NCBI RefSeq assembly: GCF_000622085.1
Contig: NZ_JHWL01000003.1
Coordinates: 248,001-312,000 of the forward strand
Length of the DNA stretch: 64,000 bases
From: Butyrivibrio proteoclasticus P6B7
Lineage (GTDB): Bacteria > Bacillota > Clostridia > Lachnospirales > Lachnospiraceae
Direction of reading: 5' to 3'
Part shown: positions 8,924-18,931 of the stretch, one piece after another
Layout of the letters: each line of letters starts with the position of its first letter
Position numbering within the stretch: the stretch's first letter is position 1
Notes under the pieces: model-generated
Seen by the model: the letters and a program-made list of their open reading frames with translations, nothing else
The model's database searches: none
Told to the model about the DNA's origin: nothing
Position numbers and translations under genes: made by a program

Positions 8924-9023
8924 AAATGACACTACAAAGATAGAAGAAAATATGGTATGATAGCGCCTGTAAATTGTATACATGTATAGCGGTTAAAATT
9001 TGTATCAGGTAGGAGGTCAGGAA

Positions 9024-11312
9024 GTGGTAACAACATTAGACAAAGGATGCTATTTGGTTAACGGTGAAGTTATTATCCCAGATGATCACGAGGCGTCAGC
9101 GGCTCTTGCATCTAAGGGATATAGTGATACTACCAGAGATGAGGCAAGACAGAATACAATTGCCTACGGCATATTAAAAGAGCATAACACCTCTGGAAAC
9201 ATGGATAAGCTTTGCATTAAGTTTGACAAGCTTACTTCCCATGATATTACATACGTTGGAATTATTCAGACAGCCAGAGCTTCTGGACTTGAGAAGTTTC
9301 CAATTCCATACGTTCTTACCAACTGTCACAATTCTCTTTGTGCAGTAGGCGGTACAATCAATGAAGATGATCACATGTTTGGACTTACAGCAGCCCAGAA
9401 GTACGGCGGAATCTACGTTCCACCTCATCAGGCTGTAATTCATCAGTTCGCAAGAGAGATGCTGGCATGTGGCGGTAATATGATCCTTGGCTCCGATTCT
9501 CACACAAGATACGGAGCTCTTGGAACTATGGCAATCGGAGAGGGCGGACCTGAGCTTGTTAAGCAGCTTCTTGGTCAGACCTATGACGTAGATATGCCAG
9601 GAGTTGTGGCTATTTACCTTGAGGGAGAGCCTAAGAAGGGCGTAGGTCCTCAGGACGTAGCTCTTGCTATTATCGGCAAGGTATTTGGCGACGGCTTTGT
9701 TAAGAATAAGGTCATGGAGTTCGTTGGACCTGGAGTTAAGAACCTTAGCGCTGATTTCAGAATCGGTGTTGACGTTATGACCACAGAGACAACATGTCTT
9801 TCTTCCATCTGGCAGACAGATGAGGAGATCAAGGACTTCTATGAGATCCATGGAAGAGCAGGTGATTATAAAGAGCTTAAGCCTGGAAATGTGGCATATT
9901 ATGACAGCCTGGTTAAGGTTGATCTTAGCTCAATCAATCCAATGATTGCCATGCCATTCCATCCAAGTAATGTATATGAGATTGCAGAGGTTAACAGAAA
10001 CGCTGCAGATATCTTAAGAGACGTTGAGAAAAGAGCTAAAGTAAGCTTTGGAGATAAGGTTGACTATTCACTTACAAGTAAGCTTAAGGATGGCAAGTTC
10101 ATTGTAGATCAGGGTATTATCGCAGGTTGCGCCGGCGGTGGATTTGAGAATATCTGTGCAGCAGCTGATATCCTCAAGGGCCACTTTATCGGTAATGACA
10201 GATTTACACTTAGTGTTTACCCTGCATCAACACCTATCTTTATGGAAGTTGTTAAGAATGGTGCTGCAGCTGCAATCCTTGAGACAGGTGCAATTCTTAA
10301 GACTGCCTTCTGCGGACCATGCTTCGGAGCAGGCGATACACCAGCTAATAACGCGTTCAGTATCAGACACTCAACTCGTAACTTCCCTAACCGTGAAGGT
10401 TCTAAGGTTCAGAACGGACAGGTTGCTTCAGTTGCTCTTATGGATGCACGTTCTATTGCTGCAACAGCTGCTAATCAGGGCGTTCTTACACCTGCAACCG
10501 AGTTTGATGGTGAGCTTAAGAAATACAAATATCACTTCGATTCAGAGATTTATAAGAACCGTGTATTTGATTCAAGGGGCAAGGCTGATCCTTCTGTTGA
10601 GCTTCAGCTTGGACCTAACATCAAGGACTGGCCAGAAATGGTAGAGCTTCCTGAGAACCTTATCCTTAAGGTTGTATCAGAGATTCACGATCCTGTAACC
10701 ACAACTGATGAGCTTATCCCATCTGGTGAGACTTCATCCTATAGATCTAATCCTCTTGGACTTGCAGAGTTTACTCTTTCAAGAAAGGATCCAGAGTACG
10801 TTGGAAGAGCAAAAGAGGTTTATGCTCAGGAGGTTAAGAGAAGACAGAATGTTGATCTTAACGAAACAAGTGACGAGATCGCATCTGTTGTTAAGACTCT
10901 TAAGGAGACTTATCCTGATGTTTCTTCCAAGAACACAGGAATTGGTTCAACAATCTTTGCGGTTAAGCCAGGTGATGGCTCTGCAAGAGAGCAGGCAGCT
11001 TCTTGTCAGAAGGTGCTTGGTGGATGGGCTAATATAGCCAATGAGTATGCCACAAAGCGTTATCGCTCTAACCTTATTAACTGGGGTATGCTTCCATTCC
11101 TTATTGACGGAGAGGATCTTCCATTTAAGAATCTTGATTACATCTTCTTCCCAGGAATCAGGAAGGCAGTAGAGAACAAGGATAGCCAGATTAAGGCATT
11201 TGCTGTAAAAGACAATACATTAAAGGAGTTCACATTAAGACTGGGCGATCTTACAGATGACGAGAGACAGATTATTCTGGATGGTTGCTTAATAAACTAT
11301 AACCGCGTATGA
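9024..11312 (+). CDS. Aconitase-family hydratase
   Basis: Predicted 4Fe-4S hydratase of the aconitase superfamily, 762 residues. The start is the GTG at 9024, preceded by a perfect AGGAGG (9011-9016) at 7 bases; the frame also opens at a TTG at 9000, but that start would overlap this ribosome site. Cluster ligands are visible in IAGCAGGG and [10 protein letters not shown] (the CxxC pair). Substrate-binding segments include [12 protein letters not shown] and GEGGPELV. The C-terminal swivel domain is present. It probably isomerises citrate or a related tricarboxylate. No citrate synthase or isocitrate dehydrogenase lies beside it, so a homoaconitase-like or other hydratase role cannot be excluded. 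The next gene overlaps or abuts its stop. Confidence 0.85.
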   Translation: MVTTLDKGCYLVNGEVIIPDDHEASAALASKGYSDTTRDEARQNTIAYGILKEHNTSGNMDKLCIKFDKLTSHDITYVGIIQTARASGLEKFPIPYVLTNCHNSLCAVGGTINEDDHMFGLTAAQKYGGIYVPPHQAVIHQFAREMLACGGNMILGSDSHTRYGALGTMAIGEGGPELVKQLLGQTYDVDMPGVVAIYLEGEPKKGVGPQDVALAIIGKVFGDGFVKNKVMEFVGPGVKNLSADFRIGVDVMTTETTCLSSIWQTDEEIKDFYEIHGRAGDYKELKPGNVAYYDSLVKVDLSSINPMIAMPFHPSNVYEIAEVNRNAADILRDVEKRAKVSFGDKVDYSLTSKLKDGKFIVDQGIIAGCAGGGFENICAAADILKGHFIGNDRFTLSVYPASTPIFMEVVKNGAAAAILETGAILKTAFCGPCFGAGDTPANNAFSIRHSTRNFPNREGSKVQNGQVASVALMDARSIAATAANQGVLTPATEFDGELKKYKYHFDSEIYKNRVFDSRGKADPSVELQLGPNIKDWPEMVELPENLILKVVSEIHDPVTTTDELIPSGETSSYRSNPLGLAEFTLSRKDPEYVGRAKEVYAQEVKRRQNVDLNETSDEIASVVKTLKETYPDVSSKNTGIGSTIFAVKPGDGSAREQAASCQKVLGGWANIANEYATKRYRSNLINWGMLPFLIDGEDLPFKNLDYIFFPGIRKAVENKDSQIKAFAVKDNTLKEFTLRLGDLTDDERQIILDGCLINYNRV

Positions 11313-11335
11313 TTGTTTTATATGAGGGTATAGGT

Positions 11336-12916
11336 ATGTTTGGTCTTTTGCATTTTAAGAAAAGAATATCTGTAGGGCTTATGACCCTACTTATGGCAGG
11401 AAGCGTCGCAGGTTGCGGCGCTTCTTCTGCTGAACAAACAGGGACAGCTGACAATACGCCTAAGGACAGTAATTCTCAGACCGTTTCTAACTACGAGGTC
11501 AAAGAACAGCTCCCTAATATTCTGGTTGATCAGGTGGGATATAATACAGAGTCTGAAAAGATAGCTATTTTTAGGGGTGAGAATCTTCCGGAGGAATTTC
11601 AGGTAAAAGATCTTGAAACCGGAGAAGTTGTCTACACAGGCCAGATTGACAGATCCTCCCTTAATGAAGAGGTGGGGGAGTATAACGCTGTAGGAAGATT
11701 CAACGACTTCAAGGAGCCTGGTCAGTACTACATCTATGCAGATATTGTGGGAGAATCCTATTCTTTTTCCATAGCAGAGGATGTTTATCAGGATGTATTC
11801 AACGAGGCCTGTAAGGAATTCTACATAAATAGATGCGGAATGTCTCTTTCAGAGGGCTACGCAGGAGAGAATGCCCATACAGCCTGCCATACCCAGATGG
11901 CCATTCTTCAGGATGATCCATCAGTTCAGATAGAAGTAAATGGCGGATGGCACATGGATGAACAGGCAGACAGGGATACCTATATCGGAAGCAGGATAGC
12001 AGAGAACCTTCTTACAGCCTATGAGATGAACCCTTCCTCCTTTACCGATGAAACCGGAATCCCCGAGAGTGGTAATGGCATTCCGGATATCCTTGATGAG
12101 GTCAGATACGAAGTTGAATGGCTTCTTAAGATGCAGGATTCAAGAACTGGCGGAATTTATGGAGCTGCCATGACAGACACATCCAAGTCTGGGGATGTCT
12201 TCACCGCTCCCGTGTATGTGACAGGCGTATCCACAGAGTCCACCATCAGCTTTTCAGCTATGGCGGCCAGATTTAGCTTTTTTTACCAGAAATATGACCC
12301 TGACTTTGCCACAACATGCCTTAAGGCAGCAGATAGAGCCTATAGCTGCTTCCTTAATAATCAAAAGCCTGAGGATAACACCGGAGCATTTAACGCCTCA
12401 GCGCAGCTCTACAGAGCAACTGGCAATCAGAATTATCTGAATGTCCTTAATATGTATTTCGCAAAGAGTGATTTTGCAGCGCTTTTTGAGGAGGATAACA
12501 ATGTTTTCTCTGGCGCCATCACATATCTGTCCACCAATCAGCCTGTGGACATGGACCAGTGCGGAGTTATCATGAAGCTTCTTATGAAGCGCTCAGAGAG
12601 TATTTCCGCCAAGGCCTCTAACAATGGTTACAAGGTGACGGATTCAGGTTCTACCGCTGATTTTTCAGCTCTTTTAGCTGATATGAAGTGTCTGACTATC
12701 ACAGACCATATTATTTATAACCACGAATACACCACTATCATCGAGAATCACGCCCATTTCCTTATGGGAATGAACAGTAACGCCATCAATTATGTCACTG
12801 AGGAGACAGAGAATTCCTACGCTTCCAAGAACGGGGCCGCAGGAATAATGAACGATCCTCAGAATGATGCGCTGTTCATATTTATGCTAAGTGTTCTGCA
12901 GCAGCAAAAGAGCTAA
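11336..12916 (+). CDS. GH9-like lipoprotein with altered catalytic motifs
   Basis: Predicted surface lipoprotein of 526 residues related to glycoside hydrolase family 9 (endoglucanases). The start is the ATG at 11336, with GAGGG 7 bases upstream; an earlier ATG at 11309 overlaps the hydratase stop but lacks a signal peptide. A lipobox (VAGC) is followed by an N-terminal Ig-like domain (LVDQVGYNTESEKIAIF, typical of CelD-type GH9), then an alpha-barrel region (IPDILDEVRYEVEWLLKMQD). The motif that in active GH9 enzymes reads GGWYDAGD is GGWHMDEQAD here, and the usual C-terminal NE catalytic glutamate motif is not evident. It may be a non-catalytic binding protein or a divergent enzyme. Confidence 0.72.
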   Translation: MFGLLHFKKRISVGLMTLLMAGSVAGCGASSAEQTGTADNTPKDSNSQTVSNYEVKEQLPNILVDQVGYNTESEKIAIFRGENLPEEFQVKDLETGEVVYTGQIDRSSLNEEVGEYNAVGRFNDFKEPGQYYIYADIVGESYSFSIAEDVYQDVFNEACKEFYINRCGMSLSEGYAGENAHTACHTQMAILQDDPSVQIEVNGGWHMDEQADRDTYIGSRIAENLLTAYEMNPSSFTDETGIPESGNGIPDILDEVRYEVEWLLKMQDSRTGGIYGAAMTDTSKSGDVFTAPVYVTGVSTESTISFSAMAARFSFFYQKYDPDFATTCLKAADRAYSCFLNNQKPEDNTGAFNASAQLYRATGNQNYLNVLNMYFAKSDFAALFEEDNNVFSGAITYLSTNQPVDMDQCGVIMKLLMKRSESISAKASNNGYKVTDSGSTADFSALLADMKCLTITDHIIYNHEYTTIIENHAHFLMGMNSNAINYVTEETENSYASKNGAAGIMNDPQNDALFIFMLSVLQQQKS

Positions 12917-13020
12917 TGGCACTTTTTACAGAGTACAGGGCACTATGGGGAATTTGCATGAGCATATCTGTAGTGATAATATGTATGAGGTTTGTAGTAT
13001 AGATTCGCAGAAAGTGTTAT

Positions 13021-13815
13021 ATGAATACAAATATAAATGGACTTAATATCAATTATATAGATGAGGGACAGGGACCACTTCTTGTTATGCTTCATGGCTG
13101 GGGATCCAACATAGATCTTTTTGCCAGCGTGACTAACTTTGTTAAAAAGAAATATCACGTGGTGGCCATGGATATGCCGGGCTTTGGTAAGAGCGATGAG
13201 CCTTCTGAGCCAATGGATGTGGATGACTATGTTACCTTTGTTCTTGATTTCATAGCTAAGCTTTATCCTGAGGAAAAAGAGATCATGTTCCTTGGTCATT
13301 CCATGGGAGGCAGGATCATTATTAAGCTTGCTTCAGGAATTCACGACGGAAGAATAAAGGCAGGCTTTACTATTCCAAGGATCATTCTTACTGACGCAGC
13401 AGGTGTTAAGCCTGTTAAGAGTGCATCACAGAATAAAAGAACTAAGAGATATAAATTCTACAAGAATCTAATTACCAAGACAGGAATTGTTAAGCTGTTC
13501 CCAGGCACTTTGGATGCTCTTCAGAGAAAGTTTGGAAGCGCGGATTACGCAGCAGCTTCTCCAGTTATGAGACAGAGCCTTGTTAAGGTGGTTAATGAGG
13601 ACCTTGTTCCTTACATGCCTTCAGTTACAATGCCAGCTCTTTTGATCTGGGGTGACCAGGACACAGCCACACCACTTTCTGATGGTAAGAAGATGGAAGA
13701 GCTGATGCCAGAGGCAGGACTTGCAGTTATTGAGGGCGCAGGCCATTACAGCTTTATTGACAACGCATATCTGTTTAACAAGATTCTGGGAAGCTTTCTT
13801 GGAATCAGTATGTGA
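13021..13815 (+). CDS. Alpha/beta hydrolase
   Basis: Predicted cytoplasmic serine hydrolase of 264 residues. Visible features are the oxyanion-hole motif LHGWGSN (about residues 26-32), nucleophile elbow GHSMGG (Ser about residue 97), acidic residue in WGDQDTATP and catalytic His in GAGHYSFID. The full triad suggests an active esterase, lipase or C-C hydrolase. It precedes a murF-like gene by 12 bases and ddl follows, so the three are probably one operon. A role in envelope metabolism would fit, but the substrate is unknown. Confidence 0.85.
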   Translation: MNTNINGLNINYIDEGQGPLLVMLHGWGSNIDLFASVTNFVKKKYHVVAMDMPGFGKSDEPSEPMDVDDYVTFVLDFIAKLYPEEKEIMFLGHSMGGRIIIKLASGIHDGRIKAGFTIPRIILTDAAGVKPVKSASQNKRTKRYKFYKNLITKTGIVKLFPGTLDALQRKFGSADYAAASPVMRQSLVKVVNEDLVPYMPSVTMPALLIWGDQDTATPLSDGKKMEELMPEAGLAVIEGAGHYSFIDNAYLFNKILGSFLGISM

Positions 13816-13827
13816 GGAGACTATTAG

Positions 13828-15474
13828 ATGTATTATGTACTTTCATTTGTTCTATTTATTTTAGTTCTGTCTTTTATTGTTCTTGGACTTCGCTATCATA
13901 CTCATATGCTTCAGCTTTCAAGCTATCAGTTTCAAGGATATTTTAGGCATCTTAGAACCGATGCTGTCAGGACTATAGCGCATTTAGCCTTTATTGTGTG
14001 CGTAATACTGACATTTTCATGGGATATATTTAATAGGGGAACTGCGCTTATTGCTATGTTTGGGGCCATAATTATATTCATAGCTCTTTGGGCCTCATAT
14101 CTTCCTAAAAAGGCTAAGAAGAAATTTGTGATAACAGCAAGAGTTAAGAGACTTTTTGTTACCTATGCTGTTCTTCTTGCGCTTCTTTATGTTATTCCTA
14201 AGTTGGCGTCTTTGGGAGCTACCCATGACGAAACAGATATGAGATCTGCAAATGCTTTGCTATTTACAGCTTTTGGAGTGTTGGGTTTCATAGGTCTTTT
14301 GCCACTTGTGCCAGCTCTTGCTAATCTTATTAACAAGCCAATTGAGAAATCAATCAGTAACTGGTACATCAATGATGCTAAGAGAATGCTTAGAGAACAT
14401 CCCGGACTTAGAATCCTTGGAGTTACAGGTAGCTACGGTAAGACCAGCGTTAAGTACTATCTGACCACACTTCTTGCTGAGAAGTACAGCGTTCTTATGA
14501 CTCCAGAGAGCTACAACACTCCGATGGGAATCGTAAGGACCATTAGAGAGCATTTAAAGCCTACTCACCAGATCTTTGTTTGCGAAATGGGTGCAAGACA
14601 CCTTCATGATATAAAAGAAATCACAGATATTGTTCACCCTGATGACGGAATTGTAACTTCTATTGGTTATCAGCATTTAGAGACTTTCCACAGTCTTGAG
14701 AATATCATCAGCACCAAGTACGAGCTTCTTGATGCAGTTGATGAGAAACAGAAGACAAATGGCAAGGTGGATGGCCAGAACCTCAAGTTTGTAAATGGTG
14801 ATAACGAGATCATCAGAGACAACATGAAATATAAGGATGCCATCACCTACGGTACAGTAGAGGGATGTGACTATCGCGCAACTGATATCAAGGTTTCCGG
14901 CGGCGGAACTACATTTACAGTTACAGCGCCAAATGGCGAGAGCGAAGAGTTCAGCACAAGACTTGTTGGTAAGCACAACGTTGAGAACATTGTTGGTGCC
15001 ATTGCAGTAGCCAATAGCTTTGGCGTTCCTCTTAACAAGCTTAAGATGGCAGTTAGAAGACTTCAGAGCGTTCCACACAGACTTGAGCTGGTTAAACACG
15101 GCAATGTATCTATCCTTGATGATGCCTATAACTCTAACCCAAATGGTGCCAAGGTTGCCCTTGAGACCCTTGCACTTTTTGAAAATGAGGTTAAAATACT
15201 TGTGACACCAGGAATGGTTGAACTTGGTGAAAAAGAGAATGAGCTGAATGAGGAATTTGGTAGGCAGGCAGCAGCTGTCTGTGATTACATTATCCTTGTT
15301 GGTGAAAAGAACAGTCCTTCAATCAAGAAGGGAGTTCTGGAAGCTGGCTTTGATCCTGAGAAGGTATTCGTTAAGAGCACCCTCAATGAAGCCACAGCTT
15401 TGATGTATGAGATAGATGCTGGAAGAGAAAAGGTAATTCTCCTTGAGAACGATCTTCCTGATAATTATAAATAA
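13828..15474 (+). CDS. murF: Mur ligase with N-terminal membrane segment (MurF-like)
   Basis: Predicted UDP-MurNAc-tripeptide:D-Ala-D-Ala ligase, the ATP-dependent last step of cytoplasmic peptidoglycan precursor synthesis. The first about 180 residues carry four or five hydrophobic helices, not usual for MurF but known in some Clostridial Mur ligase-family proteins. The ATP-binding loop GVTGSYGKTSVKYYL starts near residue 197. Substrate-binding (ESYNTPMG, EMGARHLHDI) and C-terminal domain motifs (LDDAYNSNP, VTPGMVELG) follow. The gene sits directly before ddl, whose product makes the D-Ala-D-Ala substrate, which supports the MurF assignment. A dedicated variant acting at the membrane is possible. 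Confidence 0.82.
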   Translation: MYYVLSFVLFILVLSFIVLGLRYHTHMLQLSSYQFQGYFRHLRTDAVRTIAHLAFIVCVILTFSWDIFNRGTALIAMFGAIIIFIALWASYLPKKAKKKFVITARVKRLFVTYAVLLALLYVIPKLASLGATHDETDMRSANALLFTAFGVLGFIGLLPLVPALANLINKPIEKSISNWYINDAKRMLREHPGLRILGVTGSYGKTSVKYYLTTLLAEKYSVLMTPESYNTPMGIVRTIREHLKPTHQIFVCEMGARHLHDIKEITDIVHPDDGIVTSIGYQHLETFHSLENIISTKYELLDAVDEKQKTNGKVDGQNLKFVNGDNEIIRDNMKYKDAITYGTVEGCDYRATDIKVSGGGTTFTVTAPNGESEEFSTRLVGKHNVENIVGAIAVANSFGVPLNKLKMAVRRLQSVPHRLELVKHGNVSILDDAYNSNPNGAKVALETLALFENEVKILVTPGMVELGEKENELNEEFGRQAAAVCDYIILVGEKNSPSIKKGVLEAGFDPEKVFVKSTLNEATALMYEIDAGREKVILLENDLPDNYK

Positions 15475-15498
15475 TGATTAAGTGAAAGAAGGCATATT

Positions 15499-16704
15499 AT
15501 GAAGTTAAGAGTCGCAGTTTTATTTGGCGGAAAGAGTACAGAGCATGAGATTTCAATTATCTCAGCGATTCAGGCAATTAGAAGCATCAATACTGACAAA
15601 TACGAGGTTATTCCTGTTTATATCACTAAGAATAACGATTTCTACGTTGGAGAGAGCATTGATGAGATCGAGGAGTACACTCATATTCCAGAGCTTATCA
15701 AGAAGAGCACACAGGTTATCTGGGTTAAGGATGGCGACAGAGTAACTCTTCAGAGATTTAACAAGAAGATGTTCGGAAACAACGTGATCACAGAGGTTGA
15801 TGTTGCATTCCCTATCGTTCATGGAACTAACGTAGAGGATGGAACACTTCAGGGCTTCCTTGCTACACTTGGACTTCCTGTAGTAGGCTGTGACGTTCTT
15901 TCATCAGCTGTAGGAATGAACAAGTATGTTATGAAGACTGTTCTTAAGGACAACGGAATTCCTGTTCTTGATTGTAAGTGCTATACCTGGAAGGACTATG
16001 AGGACGTAGAAGCCCTCGTTGCCAAGATTGAAAAAGAGTTTGAGTATCCAGTTATCATCAAGCCTCTTAACCTTGGATCAAGTATCGGTATCAAGAAGGC
16101 TAATAACAGAGAGGGTCTTTACGAAGCCCTTGATCTTGGCTTTGAATTCTCTAAGAAGATTCTTGTTGAGCCCGCTATCACAGATCTTAAAGAGATCAAC
16201 TGTTCAGTTCTTGGTGATTACGAGTCAGCAGAGGCTTCAGAGTGCGAAGAGCCTGTTAACTCAGATGAGATCCTTTCATTTGAGGATAAATATATTGGTG
16301 GTGCCAAGGGAAGTGCCAAGGGCGCTAAGACTGGCGGAAGCAAGGGAATGGCTTCTCTTAAGAGAAAGATCCCAGCTGATATCACGAGCGAAGAGAGAGA
16401 CCAGGTTAGAAAGATGGCTGTTGACGCATTTATCTGCCTTGGTTGCTCAGGAGTATCAAGAATTGACTTCATGATGGATACTAAGACAAGAAAGATCTAT
16501 CTTAACGAGATCAACACTATTCCAGGATCCCTTTCTTTCTATCTCTGGGAACCACTTGGAATGAAATATGAGCACCTTCTCGATAACATGATCCAGCTTG
16601 CACTTAAGGCTGACAGAGAGAATCACAAGGTTGTATATTCCTTCGAGACTAACGTTTTAGAGGGAGTTAAGCTTGGTGGAGGCACCAAGGGAAGCAAAAT
16701 GTAA
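15499..16704 (+). CDS. ddl: D-alanine--D-alanine ligase
   Basis: ATP-grasp enzyme that joins two D-Ala residues for peptidoglycan; 401 residues, longer than typical Ddl (about 300-350). Core motifs are present: GGKSTEHEIS at the N-terminus, HGTNVEDGTLQG, KPLNLGSSIG (ATP-grasp) and LNEINTIPGS (metal binding). The extra length comes from an insert around residues 235-290, which includes an acidic stretch and a Gly/Lys/Ser-rich run (KGSAKGAKTGGSKG), and a similar tail (GGGTKGSKM) at the C-terminus. It follows murF by 24 bases and is closed by a strong terminator. A D-Ala-D-Lac variant cannot be excluded by eye. Confidence 0.9.
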   Translation: MKLRVAVLFGGKSTEHEISIISAIQAIRSINTDKYEVIPVYITKNNDFYVGESIDEIEEYTHIPELIKKSTQVIWVKDGDRVTLQRFNKKMFGNNVITEVDVAFPIVHGTNVEDGTLQGFLATLGLPVVGCDVLSSAVGMNKYVMKTVLKDNGIPVLDCKCYTWKDYEDVEALVAKIEKEFEYPVIIKPLNLGSSIGIKKANNREGLYEALDLGFEFSKKILVEPAITDLKEINCSVLGDYESAEASECEEPVNSDEILSFEDKYIGGAKGSAKGAKTGGSKGMASLKRKIPADITSEERDQVRKMAVDAFICLGCSGVSRIDFMMDTKTRKIYLNEINTIPGSLSFYLWEPLGMKYEHLLDNMIQLALKADRENHKVVYSFETNVLEGVKLGGGTKGSKM

Positions 16705-16710
16705 AAAGAA

Positions 16711-16756
16711 AAGTCGAAGATTATTGGAAATATCCAATGATCTTCGACTTTATTTT
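16711..16756. terminator. Bidirectional terminator between ddl and plsC
   Basis: An 18-bp stem (16711-16728 with 16733-16750, one wobble pair) is followed by T-rich sequence on the plus strand (16750-16757) and preceded by A-rich sequence that gives a T run on the minus strand. It can serve both convergent genes. Confidence 0.88.
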
Positions 16757-17481
16757 TAATCGTTTCTTACATAAACCTCTTCCATGATCTTCTTAACATA
16801 CTGATCGATGTTCTTCTGATCTTCTTTGGAAAGCTCGTTTAAGTAAATTGGCTTACAGTACTCAATAGTAACATGAGCAGACTTGATTGAAGGGAAATGC
16901 GCTTCAAGAATATCTCTTGAGTGGTTAACAACTACTGGAACGATAGGACATCCAGCCTTCTGGGCTATCTTAAAGCTTCCCTTGTGGAACTCGCCAAGAG
17001 GCTCATCAGTCTTGTTTCTGGTGCCTTCAGGATAGATAAAGATTGAAATGCCGTTTTTAACCTTATCAATAGCGGTGAGGATCATCTCCATTCCCTTACG
17101 AAGGTCCTTTCTGTCAAGGAACAGACAGTCAAGGTAGATCATCCAAATATTGAGAAGAGGAACCTTAAGAACCTCTTTCTTGGCAATAAATCCTGTAGGA
17201 TTTGGAACTCTTGGGTAGCAAAGAACAATATCAAAAATACTTCTGTGGTTACCAACATAGAGAACTGCTGTATCCTTTGGAACATTCTCTTCTCCGATAA
17301 CGGTGCGCTTAACACCACTGATAAAGGAAACAACATTAAATGCCCAGCCCACAATCGCAAGGGATGCTCTCTTTTTGATCATTGGATTAAACTTTCCAAT
17401 TATGAGAAGAACAAGTTGAATTGGAAGGCTGAGAATAAGGAAAATCGCAACAAATAAAAATGCGAGTATTGTACGTATCAT
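16756..17481 (-). CDS. plsC: 1-acyl-sn-glycerol-3-phosphate acyltransferase
   Basis: Membrane acyltransferase that converts lysophosphatidate to phosphatidate. An N-terminal hydrophobic segment (residues 1-30) anchors it. The catalytic NHRSIFD (HX4D) motif and the glycerophosphate-binding YPEGTRN motif are intact, with a third family block at GCPIVPVVV. At 241 residues it is of normal length. Transcribed convergently to ddl, sharing its terminator, and divergently from pyrC with 151 bases between the starts. Confidence 0.92.
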   Translation of the reverse strand: MIRTILAFLFVAIFLILSLPIQLVLLIIGKFNPMIKKRASLAIVGWAFNVVSFISGVKRTVIGEENVPKDTAVLYVGNHRSIFDIVLCYPRVPNPTGFIAKKEVLKVPLLNIWMIYLDCLFLDRKDLRKGMEMILTAIDKVKNGISIFIYPEGTRNKTDEPLGEFHKGSFKIAQKAGCPIVPVVVNHSRDILEAHFPSIKSAHVTIEYCKPIYLNELSKEDQKNIDQYVKKIMEEVYVRND

Positions 17482-17565
17482 TGTAATTGCCTCTTTTCAT
17501 TTGATTTTACCCATCTATTTTCTCATGGTTATCATGAAATTGGAATAGGCATTTCACATACATCG

Positions 17566-17594
17566 TTTACACAGGCAATAAAGAATGATAAAAA
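17566..17594 (+). promoter_or_regulatory. Possible promoter for pyrCKD
   Basis: TTTACA (17566-17571), a 17-base spacer and TAAAAA (17589-17594) precede the pyrC start by about 40 bases. I see no PyrR-type attenuator in the 151-base spacer. Confidence 0.4.
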
Positions 17595-17632
17595 TATAAA
17601 GGAAAATAAATCTATTTTCGGATGGAGGAGCG

Positions 17633-18916
17633 ATGCTGCTAATTAAAAATGCCAGGATCATTGATCCTGAAACAGCTAACGATCAGAAATATGACCTTAT
17701 CATAGGGGAAAGCCTTATTGAGAAGATTATTCCTTCAGACTCTTCTGATAGGGAAGATGATAGTTCTTTTGACGAAATCATAGATGCAGAGGGCAAATTC
17801 GTTGCTCCTGGTCTCGTGGATTGCCACGTTCATTTTAGAGATCCTGGTTTTACTTACAAAGAAGATATAGAAACAGGCGCAAAGGCCGCAGCAAGAGGCG
17901 GATTTACCACTGTTGTCATGATGGGTAACACAGAGCCCCATATGGACAACGCTGCAACCATCAAGGATGTTATAGCCAAGGGAAAAGAGACAGGAATAAG
18001 AGTCTACGCCTGTGGTAACGTGACTAAGGATATGAAGGGCCAGATTCTGTGCGACATGGATGAACTTATAGGGGCTGGAGCAGTTCTTTTTACAGATGAT
18101 GGAAAGCCTATAACAGATGCGGACCTGATGGAAAGGGCTTGCGTGGAGGCAGCCAAAAGAAATAAGGTGATAAGCCTTCACGAAGAGAATCCAGAGTTCA
18201 TCAAGGACAACGGAATCAACGCAGGCGAAGTGGCAGAGAGACTTGGACTTGAAGGATCTCCAAGGGAAGCAGAGATATCAATGGTTAAAAGAGATATCGA
18301 CATTGCAGAAAAGACCGGAGCCAGCATTGTAGTTCAGCATATAAGTGCAGCGGAGTCTGTAGAACTTATAAGACAGGCTAGGAAAAGGGGAGTTAAGGTC
18401 CACGCTGAGGCCACACCTCACCATTTCACCCTTACAGAAAAGGATGTTTTAAGATACGGCGCTCTTGCCAAGATGAATCCACCGCTTCGACTTGAAAGTG
18501 ACAGAATGGCCATTATTGAGGGACTTAAGGATGGAACAATTGAGATGATCGCTACAGATCATGCGCCTCATTCCAAGGAAGAAAAGGCTAAGGGCATCAA
18601 GGACGCACCAAGTGGAATCACAGGCCTTGAGACATCGCTTGCGCTTGGAATAAGGGAGCTTGTTAAACCAGGACACCTTACACTAGAGCAGCTCATAAAG
18701 GCTATGACTATTGGACCAGCTTCAGTTTATGGACTTGATGCAGGACGCATTAAAGAGGGAGGCAGCGCTGACCTTGTGGTATTTGATGAAAATGGGGAAT
18801 GGGATTTTGTAAACAGCTACTCTAAATCCACTAACACGCCGTTCCTTGGACAGCGTTTTCCAGGTAAGATATATGCAACTATTTGCCAGAGCAAAATAGT
18901 TTATCAAGATAAATGA
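17633..18916 (+). CDS. pyrC: Dihydroorotase
   Basis: Zinc amidohydrolase of pyrimidine synthesis that cyclises carbamoyl-aspartate to dihydroorotate. The metal-binding DCHVHFRDPG (about residues 62-71), HEENPEF, QHISAAESVE and the catalytic TDHAPHS motif are all present. 427 residues is normal for the class I type. GGAGG ribosome site just before the ATG. First gene of a pyrC-pyrK-pyrD set with gaps of 15 and 24 bases, which together convert carbamoyl-aspartate to orotate. Confidence 0.95.
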   Translation: MLLIKNARIIDPETANDQKYDLIIGESLIEKIIPSDSSDREDDSSFDEIIDAEGKFVAPGLVDCHVHFRDPGFTYKEDIETGAKAAARGGFTTVVMMGNTEPHMDNAATIKDVIAKGKETGIRVYACGNVTKDMKGQILCDMDELIGAGAVLFTDDGKPITDADLMERACVEAAKRNKVISLHEENPEFIKDNGINAGEVAERLGLEGSPREAEISMVKRDIDIAEKTGASIVVQHISAAESVELIRQARKRGVKVHAEATPHHFTLTEKDVLRYGALAKMNPPLRLESDRMAIIEGLKDGTIEMIATDHAPHSKEEKAKGIKDAPSGITGLETSLALGIRELVKPGHLTLEQLIKAMTIGPASVYGLDAGRIKEGGSADLVVFDENGEWDFVNSYSKSTNTPFLGQRFPGKIYATICQSKIVYQDK

Positions 18917-18931
18917 TTAAGGAGAAATCGA

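Noticed and set aside
17482-17632. pyrC leader checked for a PyrR-binding attenuator.
   Set aside because: No terminator-antiterminator pair or conserved PyrR loop was visible in the 151 bases.
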